The notes: generated from the letters alone by a model not told the origin. A stretch of DNA of 57,638 bases from Pseudomonadota bacterium (GCA_023405815.1 JAEXXM010000047.1:1-57638); one strand, 5' to 3'; numbered from the stretch's first letter, positions 18,531-26,722 are shown. Numbers and translations are program-made.

Positions 18531-20597
18531 ATGGCGCAGTCCGAAGTCCCTAAAGCGGGAGCCAATGGGAGCGCCCGCTCCCGCTGCATCGCACTTGTCG
18601 GTCCTTACCTCAGCGGCAAGACCACCCTTCTCGAAGCCATCCTCGCCCGAACCGGAGCCGTGCTGAAGGCCGGCAGCGTCAGCGACAACACATCGGTCGG
18701 AGACGCCAGCCCAGAGGCCCGCAATCACGGCATGAGCGTGTCGCTGAACGTGGCGGATGCCTCGTTCCTCGGCGACAACTTCACGTTCATCGACTGCCCA
18801 GGGTCCATCGAGTTCCAGCATGAGGGGGCAGTCGCGCTCACGGCCTGTGATGCGGCGGTCGTCGTCTGCGAGGCGGATGCGCGGCGCGTCCCGGCGCTGC
18901 AGATCATCCTGAAGCAGCTCGAGGATCGCGGCATCCCGCACTTCCTGTTCCTCAACAAGATCGACGAATCCGAGATTGCCTTGCGCGACCTGATCCCGTT
19001 GCTGCAGCCCGCGAGTGCACGTCCTCTGGTGCTGCGGCAGATACCCATTTGGGAGAAGGGCGTTGCCACGGGATTCGTCGACCTCGCATCCGAGCGCGCC
19101 TTCGTCTATCGGACGAATGCGACCTCCGAGATCATCGAGCTGCCCTCCTCGGTGACGGAGCGGGAGAAGGAAGCGCGCTTCCACATGCTCGAGCAGCTCG
19201 CCGATCACGACGACGAGCTGATGGAGCAGTTGCTTACCGATATTCCCACGACCCGCGACAAGATCTTCCAGGATCTCACGCAGGAGTTTCGCGATGGCCT
19301 CATCTGTCCGGTGCTGATCGGCTCGGCACGCGACGGTCACGGCATCTTCCGGCTGCTGAAAGCACTGCGGCACGAAGCGCCAACCGTGGACGTCACGGCA
19401 CGCCGTCTAAAGTTGGAGAACGCCAAGTCGGCCGCGTACATCGTGAAGACATTGCACACGGCGCATGGCGGCAAGCTCTCGATCGCACGGGTTCTCACCG
19501 GCGAGTTTGGAGACGGCACTGTCGTCACAGGACCTGAGGGCCGCGACGAGCGCGTAGCCGGTGTGTTTGCGCTGCGCGGGGAGGAGCCGATAAAGCGCGG
19601 TGCCGGCAAGGCCGGCGACACGGTCGCGCTGGGTCGCCTCGAAGGCATCAAGACAGGCGATACCATCAGCGCCGAGAAGGGCGGCGCGGTGCAGGCGAAG
19701 GGAGCGGCAGCTCCGGCTCCGGTGTTCGGTATCGGGCTCGGGCTGAAGGATCGCAAGGACGAGGTGAAGCTTACGGCGGCACTGGCAAAGCTGCTCGAGG
19801 ACGACCCGTCGCTCAGCGTCGAGACCAACCAGGACACGCATCAGCTGCTGCTGCTCGGACAGGGCGAGATGCACCTGCGGGTGTCATTGGAACGGCTCGC
19901 GCGAAAGTACGGCGTCGCAGTAGAGCGCCAGCAGCGGCTCGTACCCTACAAGGAAACGATCCGGCACGGCACGCAGGTGCGCGGGCGTCACAAGAAGCAG
20001 TCCGGCGGCCACGGGCAGTTCGGCGACGTGGTGTTGGAGATTCAGCCGCTGCCACGCGGGACAGGGTTTGCGTTCGCCGAGAAGATCACCGGCGGCGTCG
20101 TGCCCCGGCAGTTCATCCCGTCGGTGGAGATCGGCGTCAAAGACTATCTCCAGCACGGGCCGTTGGGTTTTCCGGTGGTCGACGTGGCGGTGACGCTGCT
20201 CGATGGCTCCTACCATACGGTCGATTCCTCGGACATGGCGTTCCGACAGGCGGCGCGTATCGGCATGACGGACGGCTTGCCGAAGTGCTCGCCGGTGCTC
20301 CTCGAGCCGGTGATGTCGGTGGAGATCGCCGTGCCGAGCGAATCTACGGCGCGCATCAACGCGATCATCTCGCAGCGGCGCGGGCAGATCCTGGGGTTCG
20401 ATGCGCGCGACGGGTGGAGCGGCTGGGACGTGGTGCAGGCGCAGATGCCGGCGTCGGAGATGGAGAACCTCATCGTCGACTTGAGGTCGGCGACTTCAGG
20501 GGTCGGGACCTACACGGCCCGCTTCGACCATCTCGCCGAGCTGACCGGGCGCCTTGCCGATCAGGTGCTCGCCGCACATCGGCCGGCGGCTGAATGA
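18531..20597 (+). CDS. Elongation factor G-like GTPase (non-canonical EF-G paralog)
   Basis: AAGGAGG seven bases upstream fixes the ATG at 18531, giving 688 residues. The domain order is that of EF-G: GTPase, then domains II-V. The P-loop is GPYLSGKT (24-31) rather than AHIDAGKT, and G4 is N142-K-I-D145. Motif G3 is D88-C-P-G-S92 where EF-G has DTPGH, so the catalytic His is Ser. Switch I is also altered (TSVGDASPEARNHG). The protein is one of the EF-G-like group known in Hyphomicrobiales, separate from the housekeeping fusA. Ribosome binding is likely; its job is unknown. Confidence 0.88.
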   Translation: MAQSEVPKAGANGSARSRCIALVGPYLSGKTTLLEAILARTGAVLKAGSVSDNTSVGDASPEARNHGMSVSLNVADASFLGDNFTFIDCPGSIEFQHEGAVALTACDAAVVVCEADARRVPALQIILKQLEDRGIPHFLFLNKIDESEIALRDLIPLLQPASARPLVLRQIPIWEKGVATGFVDLASERAFVYRTNATSEIIELPSSVTEREKEARFHMLEQLADHDDELMEQLLTDIPTTRDKIFQDLTQEFRDGLICPVLIGSARDGHGIFRLLKALRHEAPTVDVTARRLKLENAKSAAYIVKTLHTAHGGKLSIARVLTGEFGDGTVVTGPEGRDERVAGVFALRGEEPIKRGAGKAGDTVALGRLEGIKTGDTISAEKGGAVQAKGAAAPAPVFGIGLGLKDRKDEVKLTAALAKLLEDDPSLSVETNQDTHQLLLLGQGEMHLRVSLERLARKYGVAVERQQRLVPYKETIRHGTQVRGRHKKQSGGHGQFGDVVLEIQPLPRGTGFAFAEKITGGVVPRQFIPSVEIGVKDYLQHGPLGFPVVDVAVTLLDGSYHTVDSSDMAFRQAARIGMTDGLPKCSPVLLEPVMSVEIAVPSESTARINAIISQRRGQILGFDARDGWSGWDVVQAQMPASEMENLIVDLRSATSGVGTYTARFDHLAELTGRLADQVLAAHRPAAE

Positions 20598-20603
20598 CGT
20601 CTT

Positions 20604-20638
20604 AAGTCCGCGGCAACAATGCCAGTGGCCGCGGACTT
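20604..20638 (+). terminator. Strong stem-loop terminator after the EF-G-like gene
   Basis: AAGTCCGCGGC and GCCGCGGACTT form a perfect 11-base stem with a 13-base loop, six bases past the stop codon. There is no long T-run after it. Its right arm runs into the -35 of the crcB promoter. Confidence 0.7.
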
Positions 20639-20665
20639 GACGTTGCCCAGGCCGAAACCTAGCCT
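20637..20665 (+). promoter_or_regulatory. Promoter of the fluoride riboswitch-crcB unit
   Basis: TTGACG at 20637-20642 and TAGCCT at 20660-20665 are separated by exactly 17 bases. Transcription would start near 20672, a few bases before the riboswitch aptamer. Both the motif quality and the position fit a sigma-70-type promoter. Confidence 0.6.
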
Positions 20666-20675
20666 GCGCGAACTA

Positions 20676-20745
20676 GCGTAGGGGATGGAGTTCCCCCTTT
20701 AACCGCCTGTTGCGGATTTGCGTACCGGGCTGATGACTCCTACCG
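20676..20745 (+). promoter_or_regulatory. Fluoride riboswitch (crcB RNA motif) aptamer
   Basis: The leader shows the conserved features of the crcB motif in order: an initial stem strand GCGTAGG, the GATGGAGTTC segment, CCTTTAACCGCC, and the closing CTGATGACTCCTAC that re-forms the first stem and the pseudoknot. It is followed by crcB, the classic target. The aptamer binds fluoride through Mg2+ ions. The downstream hairpin and T-run show that control is by transcription termination. Confidence 0.93.
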
Positions 20746-20754
20746 CGCGAAAGA

Positions 20755-20795
20755 GCGGTGGGGGTTGCTCGGGCCACCGCGAGGTGGCTTTTTTT
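20755..20795 (+). terminator. Riboswitch expression platform: antiterminator and intrinsic terminator
   Basis: GCCACC (20773-20778) pairs with GGTGGC (20783-20788) around a GCGA loop, and TTTTTTT follows at 20789-20795, giving an intrinsic terminator. GCGGTGG at 20755-20761 can instead pair with CCACCGC (20774-20780), which would open the terminator. GCGGT can also pair back to ACCGC at 20742-20746, next to the aptamer end. These exclusive pairings form the fluoride on/off switch. Confidence 0.8.
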
Positions 20796-20834
20796 GTGCC
20801 TCCGTCCGTCGTCGAGCCCGATACAGGAGGTTAC

Positions 20835-21233
20835 GTGCAGCTCTATCTCTGGATTGCCGTCGGCAGCGCGCTGGGGGGCATGTCGCGCTTCTGGTGCTCA
20901 GGCGTTGCCGCGCGCCTCATCGGCGAGACGTTCCCGTGGGGTACGCTCATCGTCAACGTGGTCGGCTCGCTGATCATCGGCTTCTTCGCCACGCTGACCG
21001 GGCCGGACGGGCGCCTGTTCGTCGACACCACAACGCGCCAGTTCGTCATGGTCGGGTTCCTGGGCGGCTATACCACGTTCTCCTCGTTCAGCCTGCAGAC
21101 GCTTACGCTCATGAACGACGGGGAGTGGCTTTATGCAGGCCTCAACATCGGTGTGTCCGTGATCCTTTGTCTCGTGGCGGTGTGGCTCGGCCACCTGCTT
21201 GCGGTGCACCTCAACGCGCTGAAGTGGGTATAG
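20835..21233 (+). CDS. crcB: Fluoride channel CrcB/Fluc
   Basis: The start is the GTG at 20835 with CAGGAGG six bases upstream; the longer open frame would run back through the terminator. The 132-residue protein has four membrane segments and Fluc motifs GGMSRFWCSG, FPWGTLIVNVVGS and GFLGGYTTFSSFS, the last carrying the Phe-box and Na+ site region. Fluc proteins form dual-topology dimers that release fluoride from the cell. It is under the fluoride riboswitch and overlaps closely with the DUF190 gene, with two bases between. Confidence 0.96.
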   Translation: MQLYLWIAVGSALGGMSRFWCSGVAARLIGETFPWGTLIVNVVGSLIIGFFATLTGPDGRLFVDTTTRQFVMVGFLGGYTTFSSFSLQTLTLMNDGEWLYAGLNIGVSVILCLVAVWLGHLLAVHLNALKWV

Positions 21234-21235
21234 CC

Positions 21236-21574
21236 ATGCAGATCCCCGAGGACGCAGCGATCCTGCGCATCTTCATCGGCGAGGACGACCGGGCCGGCAA
21301 GCTGCCGCTCTATGAGGCCATCGTGCTGGCAGCCCGCGAGCAGCAACTGGCCGGTGCCACCGTGCTGCGCGGGCCGATCGGCTTTGGACGCTCGAGCCAT
21401 TTGCACACGACGAAGATTCTCCGCCTTTCGCAGGACCTGCCGATCGTGATCGAGATCGTCGATGCCGAGGACAAGATCAACGCCTTCCTGCCGACGCTGC
21501 AGAGCCTGATGGGAAGCGGCCTCGTGACCATGGAGAAGGTGAAGGTGCTGCGCTACGGAGACGGCAAGGCCTGA
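21236..21574 (+). CDS. DUF190 protein (CrcB partner)
   Basis: The 112-residue protein starts with an ATG two bases after the crcB stop, so the two are translationally coupled and share the riboswitch. DUF190 has a PII-like small alpha/beta fold; here the motifs are LRIFIGEDDRAGKLPLYEAI, GATVLRGPIGFG, and PIVIEIVDAEDKI. DUF190 genes often sit beside crcB, and a role in fluoride tolerance or regulation is inferred from that. Confidence 0.93.
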   Translation: MQIPEDAAILRIFIGEDDRAGKLPLYEAIVLAAREQQLAGATVLRGPIGFGRSSHLHTTKILRLSQDLPIVIEIVDAEDKINAFLPTLQSLMGSGLVTMEKVKVLRYGDGKA

Positions 21575-21656
21575 TGACCTGATCCGATTGGTGCTTTCGC
21601 TGAATTCAAGCGCACCCGTTGACGCTTTCTTTTCTGGGCGGCGCGATAGTGCAGCC

Positions 21657-23078
21657 ATGGCTGGCTCCGACCGGATATCGTACGCGGCAGGTTTTGCAGA
21701 TCTCGACAGCGAGGCCGGGCCCCTGGCACTTAAAGTGCGCGGGACCTTTCCCGGCTGGCTGAGCGGGAGCCTGCTGCGGACCGGGCCGGCGAAGTTCGAC
21801 GTCGGCGCCACGACCGTGAACCATTGGTTCGACGGTCTTGCCATGCTGCACAGGTTCAGCTTCGCGGACGGCGGGGTCACTTACGCAAATCGCTTCCTGG
21901 ATTCCGATTCCTATTGCGAGGCGGTTGTCAAAGGTGCCTTGGCGCGGGGCGAGTTCGCGACCGATCCGTGCCGGACGCTGTTCCAGCGCGTCGCCTCGGT
22001 CTTTTCCCCGGCGCTAACCGACAACTGCAACGTCAACGTCGACCGTTTCGGTGGCGAGACGGTCGCGCTGACGGAAACGACGCTGCCGGTTCGCTTCGAC
22101 GCCGAGACACTGCAGACGCTCGGGCATTATCGGGGAAGCGCCGAGGTCGGCGGGATGGTCTCGATCGCGCATCCTCATCATGACGAGAAGCGGGGCTGCC
22201 GCTACAGCTATGTGGTCGACTTCGGGCGTCGTTCGAGCTACCGGCTGTTCGCCATTCCGGATGACGGATCGCCGGAGCGCGTCGTCAGCGAGATGCGGGT
22301 CGACAAGCCGGCCTACATGCATTCGTTTGCGATGACGGAGCGCTATCTCGTCCTCACCGAGTTCCCGCTCGTCGTCGATCCGCTGCGTCTCATGCTGGGC
22401 CTGGCGCCGTTCATCCGCAACTACCGCTGGACGCCGGAGCTAGGGCTGCGCTTCCACGTCTTCGACAAGGACAGTGGGGCGCTGGTTGTCAGCCATATCG
22501 CCGAAGCTGCGTTCGCGTTTCACCACGTCAACGCGTACGAGGATGGTGAGGATGTCGTCATAGATGTTGTCATCTACGACGACGCCGAGATCATCGATCA
22601 GCTATATCTGCGCCGCTTGCGTGACGGCGAGACGGTGAGTGCGACGGGCAGGCTGACGCGCTATTGGCTGCCGCTCGCCGCCGATGCGCCCGTCGATGCC
22701 GCGGTGATCGCGGACGAGATGCTCGAGCTGCCGCGGATCGACTATGATCGGTGCGCAGGACGGCCGTACCGCTACGTGTGGGGAACCGGCCGGCGGGAGG
22801 GGGGAGCGTTTCTCGACACCATCGTGCGTGTCGATGTTGCAAGCGGGGAAAGCCGAACCTGGTTCGCCGACGGTTGCTTTCCGGGAGAACCGGTGTTCGT
22901 GGCGCGGCCGGGCAGCGATACGGAGGGCGACGGGGTGCTGCTGTCGGTGGTCCTCGACGCGGCGAGGGGCGTCTCGTTCCTTCTTGTGCTCGATGCGCAG
23001 TCGCTCGGCGAGCTCGCCCGCGCGGAGTGTCCCCACCACATCCCGTTCGGCTTCCATGGGAACTTCTTCCCGGCATAG
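21657..23078 (+). CDS. Carotenoid cleavage oxygenase family protein
   Basis: The ATG at 21657 is chosen over a TTG at 21588, which adds 23 residues unlike the family. The 473-residue protein is a seven-blade propeller enzyme. Its four iron-binding histidines can be placed at H172 (AHPHHDEKR), H222 (YMHSFAMTE), H289 or H290 (FHHVNAYED) and H467 (FGFHGNFF). All are present, so an active non-heme iron oxygenase acting on carotenoids, apocarotenoids or stilbenoids is likely. The next gene is an exported peroxidase; no carotenoid genes are near, so the substrate is open. Confidence 0.9.
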   Translation: MAGSDRISYAAGFADLDSEAGPLALKVRGTFPGWLSGSLLRTGPAKFDVGATTVNHWFDGLAMLHRFSFADGGVTYANRFLDSDSYCEAVVKGALARGEFATDPCRTLFQRVASVFSPALTDNCNVNVDRFGGETVALTETTLPVRFDAETLQTLGHYRGSAEVGGMVSIAHPHHDEKRGCRYSYVVDFGRRSSYRLFAIPDDGSPERVVSEMRVDKPAYMHSFAMTERYLVLTEFPLVVDPLRLMLGLAPFIRNYRWTPELGLRFHVFDKDSGALVVSHIAEAAFAFHHVNAYEDGEDVVIDVVIYDDAEIIDQLYLRRLRDGETVSATGRLTRYWLPLAADAPVDAAVIADEMLELPRIDYDRCAGRPYRYVWGTGRREGGAFLDTIVRVDVASGESRTWFADGCFPGEPVFVARPGSDTEGDGVLLSVVLDAARGVSFLLVLDAQSLGELARAECPHHIPFGFHGNFFPA

Positions 23079-23108
23079 AGACTCTGCGGCGTTTGAGCGC
23101 GAGTAGCG

Positions 23109-23144
23109 TTGACACGAAGCCGTTGTCCGCAACGAATAGCGTGC
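23109..23144 (+). promoter_or_regulatory. Possible promoter of the catalase-like gene
   Basis: TTGACA at 23109-23114 is a perfect -35 hexamer. The best -10 is the weak CGAATA about 18 bases on. It lies in the short gap before the peroxidase gene, so this gene may be transcribed apart from the oxygenase upstream. Confidence 0.4.
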
Positions 23145-23160
23145 ATCTGGGAACAATGGG

Positions 23161-24144
23161 ATGAGGGAAAACATGCGTGTAGCGGTAAGCGGAGCCATCG
23201 GCGTTGCGGCGCTGGCACTGGCGGCATTTTCAGTGCCGGCATGGGCCGAGGAGGCGCAGCCTGAGCAGCTCATCGATGCTCTCAATGGTGTCTTCGGTGC
23301 GCACGCAAAAATGCGTGCCGCGCACACTAAGGGAATTTGCGTGAAGGGCAGCTTCACCCCGACTGCGGAGGCTTCAGGCCTCAGCAAGGCGCCGCAGTTC
23401 GCGGCAGCGGTGCCGCTGATCGGACGATTTTCTCTCGGTGGCGGCAATCCCGCAGCGTCCGACAGCCAGAAGGACAACGTGCGCGGCATCGCCATGCACT
23501 TCCAGCTTCCCGACGGCAGCAACAGCGACCTGTTGCTGATATCCGCGCCCATCTTCCCAGCGAAGACGCCGGAAGATTTCCTCGCGCTGCTGACGGCGGT
23601 GGCGAGCAAGGACAAGGACAAGATCGACGCCTACTTCAAGGCGCATCCGGAATCGACGCTGCAGAAGAAGTGGCTCATGGCGCGCGAGACGCCGGCCAGC
23701 TACGCGACAGCCGATTATTTCGGCGTGCACACGTTCTACCTCACGAACGCCAAGGGTGAGCGCCAGGCCGTCAAGTGGAAGGCCGAGCCGGTCGGCGGAT
23801 TCGTGGGTCTCAGCGACAAGGACGCGGAGGCAAAGGGCGCGGATTTCTATGCCAAGGAGCTAAACGACCAGTTCGCCAAGGGGCCGGTCGCGTTCAATCT
23901 CTATGCGGTGCTCGGGCAGCCGGGAGACCAGGACGATGATCCGACGGCGGAGTGGCCGGCCGATAGAAAGATCGTGAAGGTCGGGACCATCTCCTTCGGC
24001 GGCCTCGAGGCAGAGGCGTCGTGCGATGCCGGCATCTTCGATCCGAATGTGCTCGCGGACGGGATCGAGCCGTCGAAGAACGACAAGATCCTGCCGATGC
24101 GCTCGCAGGACTATGCGGTGTCGTTCGGGCGTCGCAGCGAGTAG
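23161..24144 (+). CDS. Exported catalase-related peroxidase (SrpA-like)
   Basis: The 327-residue protein begins with a signal peptide ending near residue 29 (VPAWAEEA). An ATG four codons further on has GAGGG just upstream and could be the true start. The small-catalase fold is shown by RAAHTKGICVKGSF with the distal His55, VRGIAMHFQLPDG, YFGVHTFYLTNAKG, and a C-terminal ILPMRSQDYAVSFGRR with the heme-ligating Tyr. SrpA-type proteins are periplasmic heme peroxidases of about this length. A role in hydrogen peroxide defence is likely. Confidence 0.92.
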   Translation: MRENMRVAVSGAIGVAALALAAFSVPAWAEEAQPEQLIDALNGVFGAHAKMRAAHTKGICVKGSFTPTAEASGLSKAPQFAAAVPLIGRFSLGGGNPAASDSQKDNVRGIAMHFQLPDGSNSDLLLISAPIFPAKTPEDFLALLTAVASKDKDKIDAYFKAHPESTLQKKWLMARETPASYATADYFGVHTFYLTNAKGERQAVKWKAEPVGGFVGLSDKDAEAKGADFYAKELNDQFAKGPVAFNLYAVLGQPGDQDDDPTAEWPADRKIVKVGTISFGGLEAEASCDAGIFDPNVLADGIEPSKNDKILPMRSQDYAVSFGRRSE

Positions 24145-24161
24145 CGAGCTACCTCGCCGAA

Positions 24162-24256
24162 AGTGTCATCCCGGGGCCCCGGCCCCGGGATCCAGCGATC
24201 AGCAGGGCCAAATGCCAGCCGAAAGATGGATCCCGGCAACAAGTGCCGCATGACAT
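24162..24256. repeat. Intergenic palindromic repeat (REP-like), copy 2
   Basis: After the peroxidase gene the sequence TCATCCCGGGG begins a hairpin, CCCGGGGCC-ccg-GGCCCCGGG, followed by ATCCAGC. The part near 24228-24256 (GGATCCCGGC, then GCCGCATGACAT) forms the matching right side. The plan, CATCCC to GGGATCCAGC and a closing ATGACA, is the same as in copies 1 and 4. It ends 12 bases before the msrA stop. Confidence 0.65.
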
Positions 24257-24267
24257 GAGGGCGTGTC

Positions 24268-24924
24268 TCAGTGCGCCGCCGTGTCGGCCTCGGCGCCCCA
24301 GATCTCCTTGAGGCGTGCATCGCGCCGGCAACCGATACGATAGCGCTTGTAGTAGGCCTCGTTGTTGACGTGGAAGTTCTGGTGGTAGTCCTCCGCCGCC
24401 GTGAATGGGCCGGCGTCCTCGATCTTCACCGCGATGGGCGATGAGAAGCGATGGCTTGCGTCGAGCGCGGTTTTGCTCTCTTCCGCAATGCGTTTCTGCT
24501 CGGGCGTGTGGGCGAAGATGACGGGGCGGTACTCGTCGCCGCGGTCGCAGAACTGGCCGCCCCCGTCGAGCAGGTCGACGTGGCGCCAGTAGTAGTCGAC
24601 GAGCTTGTCATAGCTGACGACCTTTGGATCGTAGGTGACCTGCACGCTCTCGGCGTGGCCCGTGCCGCCGCGCGAGACCTCGGCATAGGTCGGGCTCTTG
24701 GTGTGTCCGCCCATGAAGCCGGAGATGGTCTGCTTGACGCCGGGCACCTTGTCGAAGTCGTACTCCGCCGACCAGAAGCAGCCCCCGGCAAAGGTCGCGA
24801 CCTCAAGGCCGGCGGGGATTTCCGCTGGATCGGGGACGGGTGGTGCGCTCAGCGAGGGATGAGACAGGGCGAATGCCGCGGCGGTGACGACTCCGACAGC
24901 TGTCAGGGCAATGAGACGGCGCAT
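24268..24924 (-). CDS. msrA: Peptide methionine-S-sulfoxide reductase MsrA (exported)
   Basis: The ATG at 24924 gives 218 residues with a signal peptide to about residue 26; the longer open frame lacks one. The catalytic motif is GGCFW with C49, followed by GHAESVQVTYDP, YYWRHVDLL, and the resolving-Cys candidates in GQFCDRGDEYRP and IGCRRD. It reduces the S form of methionine sulfoxide in proteins. It lies with the ykvA-like and msrB genes as one minus-strand unit, with 11- and 24-base gaps, so the two stereospecific repair enzymes are likely made together for the periplasm. Confidence 0.95.
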   Translation of the reverse strand: MRRLIALTAVGVVTAAAFALSHPSLSAPPVPDPAEIPAGLEVATFAGGCFWSAEYDFDKVPGVKQTISGFMGGHTKSPTYAEVSRGGTGHAESVQVTYDPKVVSYDKLVDYYWRHVDLLDGGGQFCDRGDEYRPVIFAHTPEQKRIAEESKTALDASHRFSSPIAVKIEDAGPFTAAEDYHQNFHVNNEAYYKRYRIGCRRDARLKEIWGAEADTAAH

Positions 24925-24935
24925 GGCAGGTCTCC

Positions 24936-25340
24936 TTACATGGCTTCGAGATAGCGGAGCAGCGCTCCGAAACATACGAGCGCCAGTCCGATCCAAATGG
25001 CGACGATGACGGTCGCGGCACCGCGGCTCATGGGCAGACGCGCATCGGATGCGCTGGCGCGATGCTCGGCGAGAACCTCTGCCGGGATCAGGCGTATCGC
25101 GACGAGAATGCCGAGCGGCACTAGAACAAGGTCATCGAGATAGCCCAGCACCGGGATGAAATCCGGAATCAGATCGATGGGCGAAAGCGCATAGGCGGCG
25201 ACGGCAAGGGCGATGGCCTTGGCATACCAGGGGACGCGGGGATCGCGTGCGGACAGGTAGAGCGCATGCACGTCGCGCTTGATGCTTCTTGCCCAGCTAC
25301 GCAGGCGCCCCACGATCGAAGCATCATCAGACAACGTCAT
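24936..25340 (-). CDS. YkvA family DUF1232 membrane protein
   Basis: The 134-residue protein carries the DUF1232 core PWYAKAIALAVAAYALSPIDLIPDFIP, shown in parts as YALSPIDLIPDFIP followed by LGYLDDLVLVPLG. A C-terminal membrane segment lies near residues 105-130. It sits between msrB and msrA in a tight unit. The DUF1232 function is unknown; a link to methionine repair is only by position. Confidence 0.9.
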   Translation of the reverse strand: MTLSDDASIVGRLRSWARSIKRDVHALYLSARDPRVPWYAKAIALAVAAYALSPIDLIPDFIPVLGYLDDLVLVPLGILVAIRLIPAEVLAEHRASASDARLPMSRGAATVIVAIWIGLALVCFGALLRYLEAM

Positions 25341-25364
25341 GGGGCGCTGCTCCGCTGCTCGATG

Positions 25365-25883
25365 CTAGCCGGTCGCCTTCGGCACGAACTTCAGCGCGAC
25401 GCCATTCATGCAGTAGCGCAGCCCGGTCGGGGGCGGACCATCCTCGAAGACGTGCCCGAGATGGCCGCCGCAGCGGCGGCAATGAATCTCGGTGCGGGTC
25501 ATGAAGAAGCTCTTGTCGACGGTGCTGCCGACCGCGTTGTGCAGCGGCTTGTAGAAACTCGGCCAGCCGGTCCCGCTATTGAATTTGGTTTCAGAGGAGA
25601 ACAGAGGCAGCGCACAACCGGCGCACAGGTAGAGCCCTTCGGCATAGTTCTTGTCGAGCGGGCTCGTGCCTGCGCGCTCGGTTCCGTGCTCACGCAGCAC
25701 GTGGAACTGCTCCGGCGTCAGGACGCGGCGCCACTCCTCGGGCGTCTTGGTGATCTCGTAGGGAGCACTGGTTGTTGTTGTCATTGTCTCCTCGTTGGCG
25801 TGAGCGCGCTTGGCGCTCAATCCGCTGGCGGCGGCTGCGGCGAGGCCTAGTCCGGCAAGGCCGAAGGTCCGACGGGTCAGCAT
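25365..25883 (-). CDS. msrB: Peptide methionine-R-sulfoxide reductase MsrB with Tat signal
   Basis: GGGAGG five bases before the ATG at 25883 fixes the start, ahead of a GTG two codons further upstream. The 172-residue protein opens with a twin-arginine signal (LTRRTFGLAGLGL), which points to folded export. The mature part is MsrB with zinc pairs CAGC and CRRC, GTGWPSFYKPL, HCRRCGGHLGHVF and the catalytic Cys in RYCMNG. Export by Tat makes sense for a zinc-bearing fold. It is the first gene of the msrB-ykvA-msrA unit. Confidence 0.95.
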   Translation of the reverse strand: MLTRRTFGLAGLGLAAAAASGLSAKRAHANEETMTTTTSAPYEITKTPEEWRRVLTPEQFHVLREHGTERAGTSPLDKNYAEGLYLCAGCALPLFSSETKFNSGTGWPSFYKPLHNAVGSTVDKSFFMTRTEIHCRRCGGHLGHVFEDGPPPTGLRYCMNGVALKFVPKATG

Positions 25884-26008
25884 GGGCACCTCCCTGGTGC
25901 AGGTGTGCCGGCCATTGAGGCAGCCGGCCGTTGGGATCGCTCCTGAATACGGTCGGGACGATCCAACGGTTACATTAGAGAAGTTTCATGAACCGCAAAG
26001 CCTCGCGT

Positions 26009-26722
26009 CTAGCGGACGATGCGTACCGCCTTGTCGACGACGATCTCGTCGGGCGTGAGCCGGCAGCGGTAAGCGAGAGTTTCGACGCCAGCGGCCGCGG
26101 CGGCCTTGAATGCCGCCAGGTATTCGGGATCGAGGTCGCCGGAGATCGAGAAGCTCTCGGCGTCGGCGCGCTGGATGAGATAGACCATCACGGCGCGATG
26201 GCCCGCCGCGACCATGGCGGAGAGCTCGGCGAGGTGCTTTGCCCCGCGCGATGTGACGCTGTCGGGAAACTCGGCACCGCCGGGGCGGCGCATGAGGTGG
26301 ACATTCTTCACCTCGACGTAGCAGCGTCCCTTGCGGTCGTCCTCGAGCAGGAGGTCGATGCGGCTCGCCTCACCGTACTTCACCTCGCGGTGCGTGCTGG
26401 CGTAGCCCGAGAGGGGGGCGATGCTGCCGGTTGCGATCGCTTCGCCGACGAGGCGGTTGGGATGCATGTGATTGATGCCGACGAGGGTCGGGGTGCCGCC
26501 AAGGTCGGATTCGACCATCTCCCAGGTGTGGGGGTACTTGCGGGTGACGGCATCACTGCGCGACAGCCAGACGATGGCTCCCGGGGCCGACAATCCGAGC
26601 ATGGAGCCGGTATTCGGGCAGGCCGCCGTGACGGGCTCGCCGCTGTCGAGCACGACGTCGGCGAGGAACCGCTTGTAGCGTTGCACGAGGCGCCCGCGCA
26701 CGAGCGGGGAGGGGAATCGCAT
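26009..26722 (-). CDS. sfsA: DNA/RNA-binding nuclease-like protein SfsA
   Basis: The 237-residue protein has the SfsA pattern: LVRGRLVQRYKRFLADV at the start (OB-like part), then CPNTGSMLGL, and a nuclease-like core with EVKNVHLMR and AEFPDSVTSRGAKHL. SfsA was named in E. coli for sugar-fermentation stimulation and has a nuclease-like domain. It is divergent from the MoaB/CinA-like gene with 55 bases between. That neighbourhood is usual in Hyphomicrobiales. Confidence 0.93.
   Translation of the reverse strand: MRFPSPLVRGRLVQRYKRFLADVVLDSGEPVTAACPNTGSMLGLSAPGAIVWLSRSDAVTRKYPHTWEMVESDLGGTPTLVGINHMHPNRLVGEAIATGSIAPLSGYASTHREVKYGEASRIDLLLEDDRKGRCYVEVKNVHLMRRPGGAEFPDSVTSRGAKHLAELSAMVAAGHRAVMVYLIQRADAESFSISGDLDPEYLAAFKAAAAAGVETLAYRCRLTPDEIVVDKAVRIVR

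Noticed and set aside
20718..20834. An upstream start for CrcB
   Set aside because: The longer frame would place coding sequence across the riboswitch terminator. The GTG at 20835 has a perfect ribosome site.
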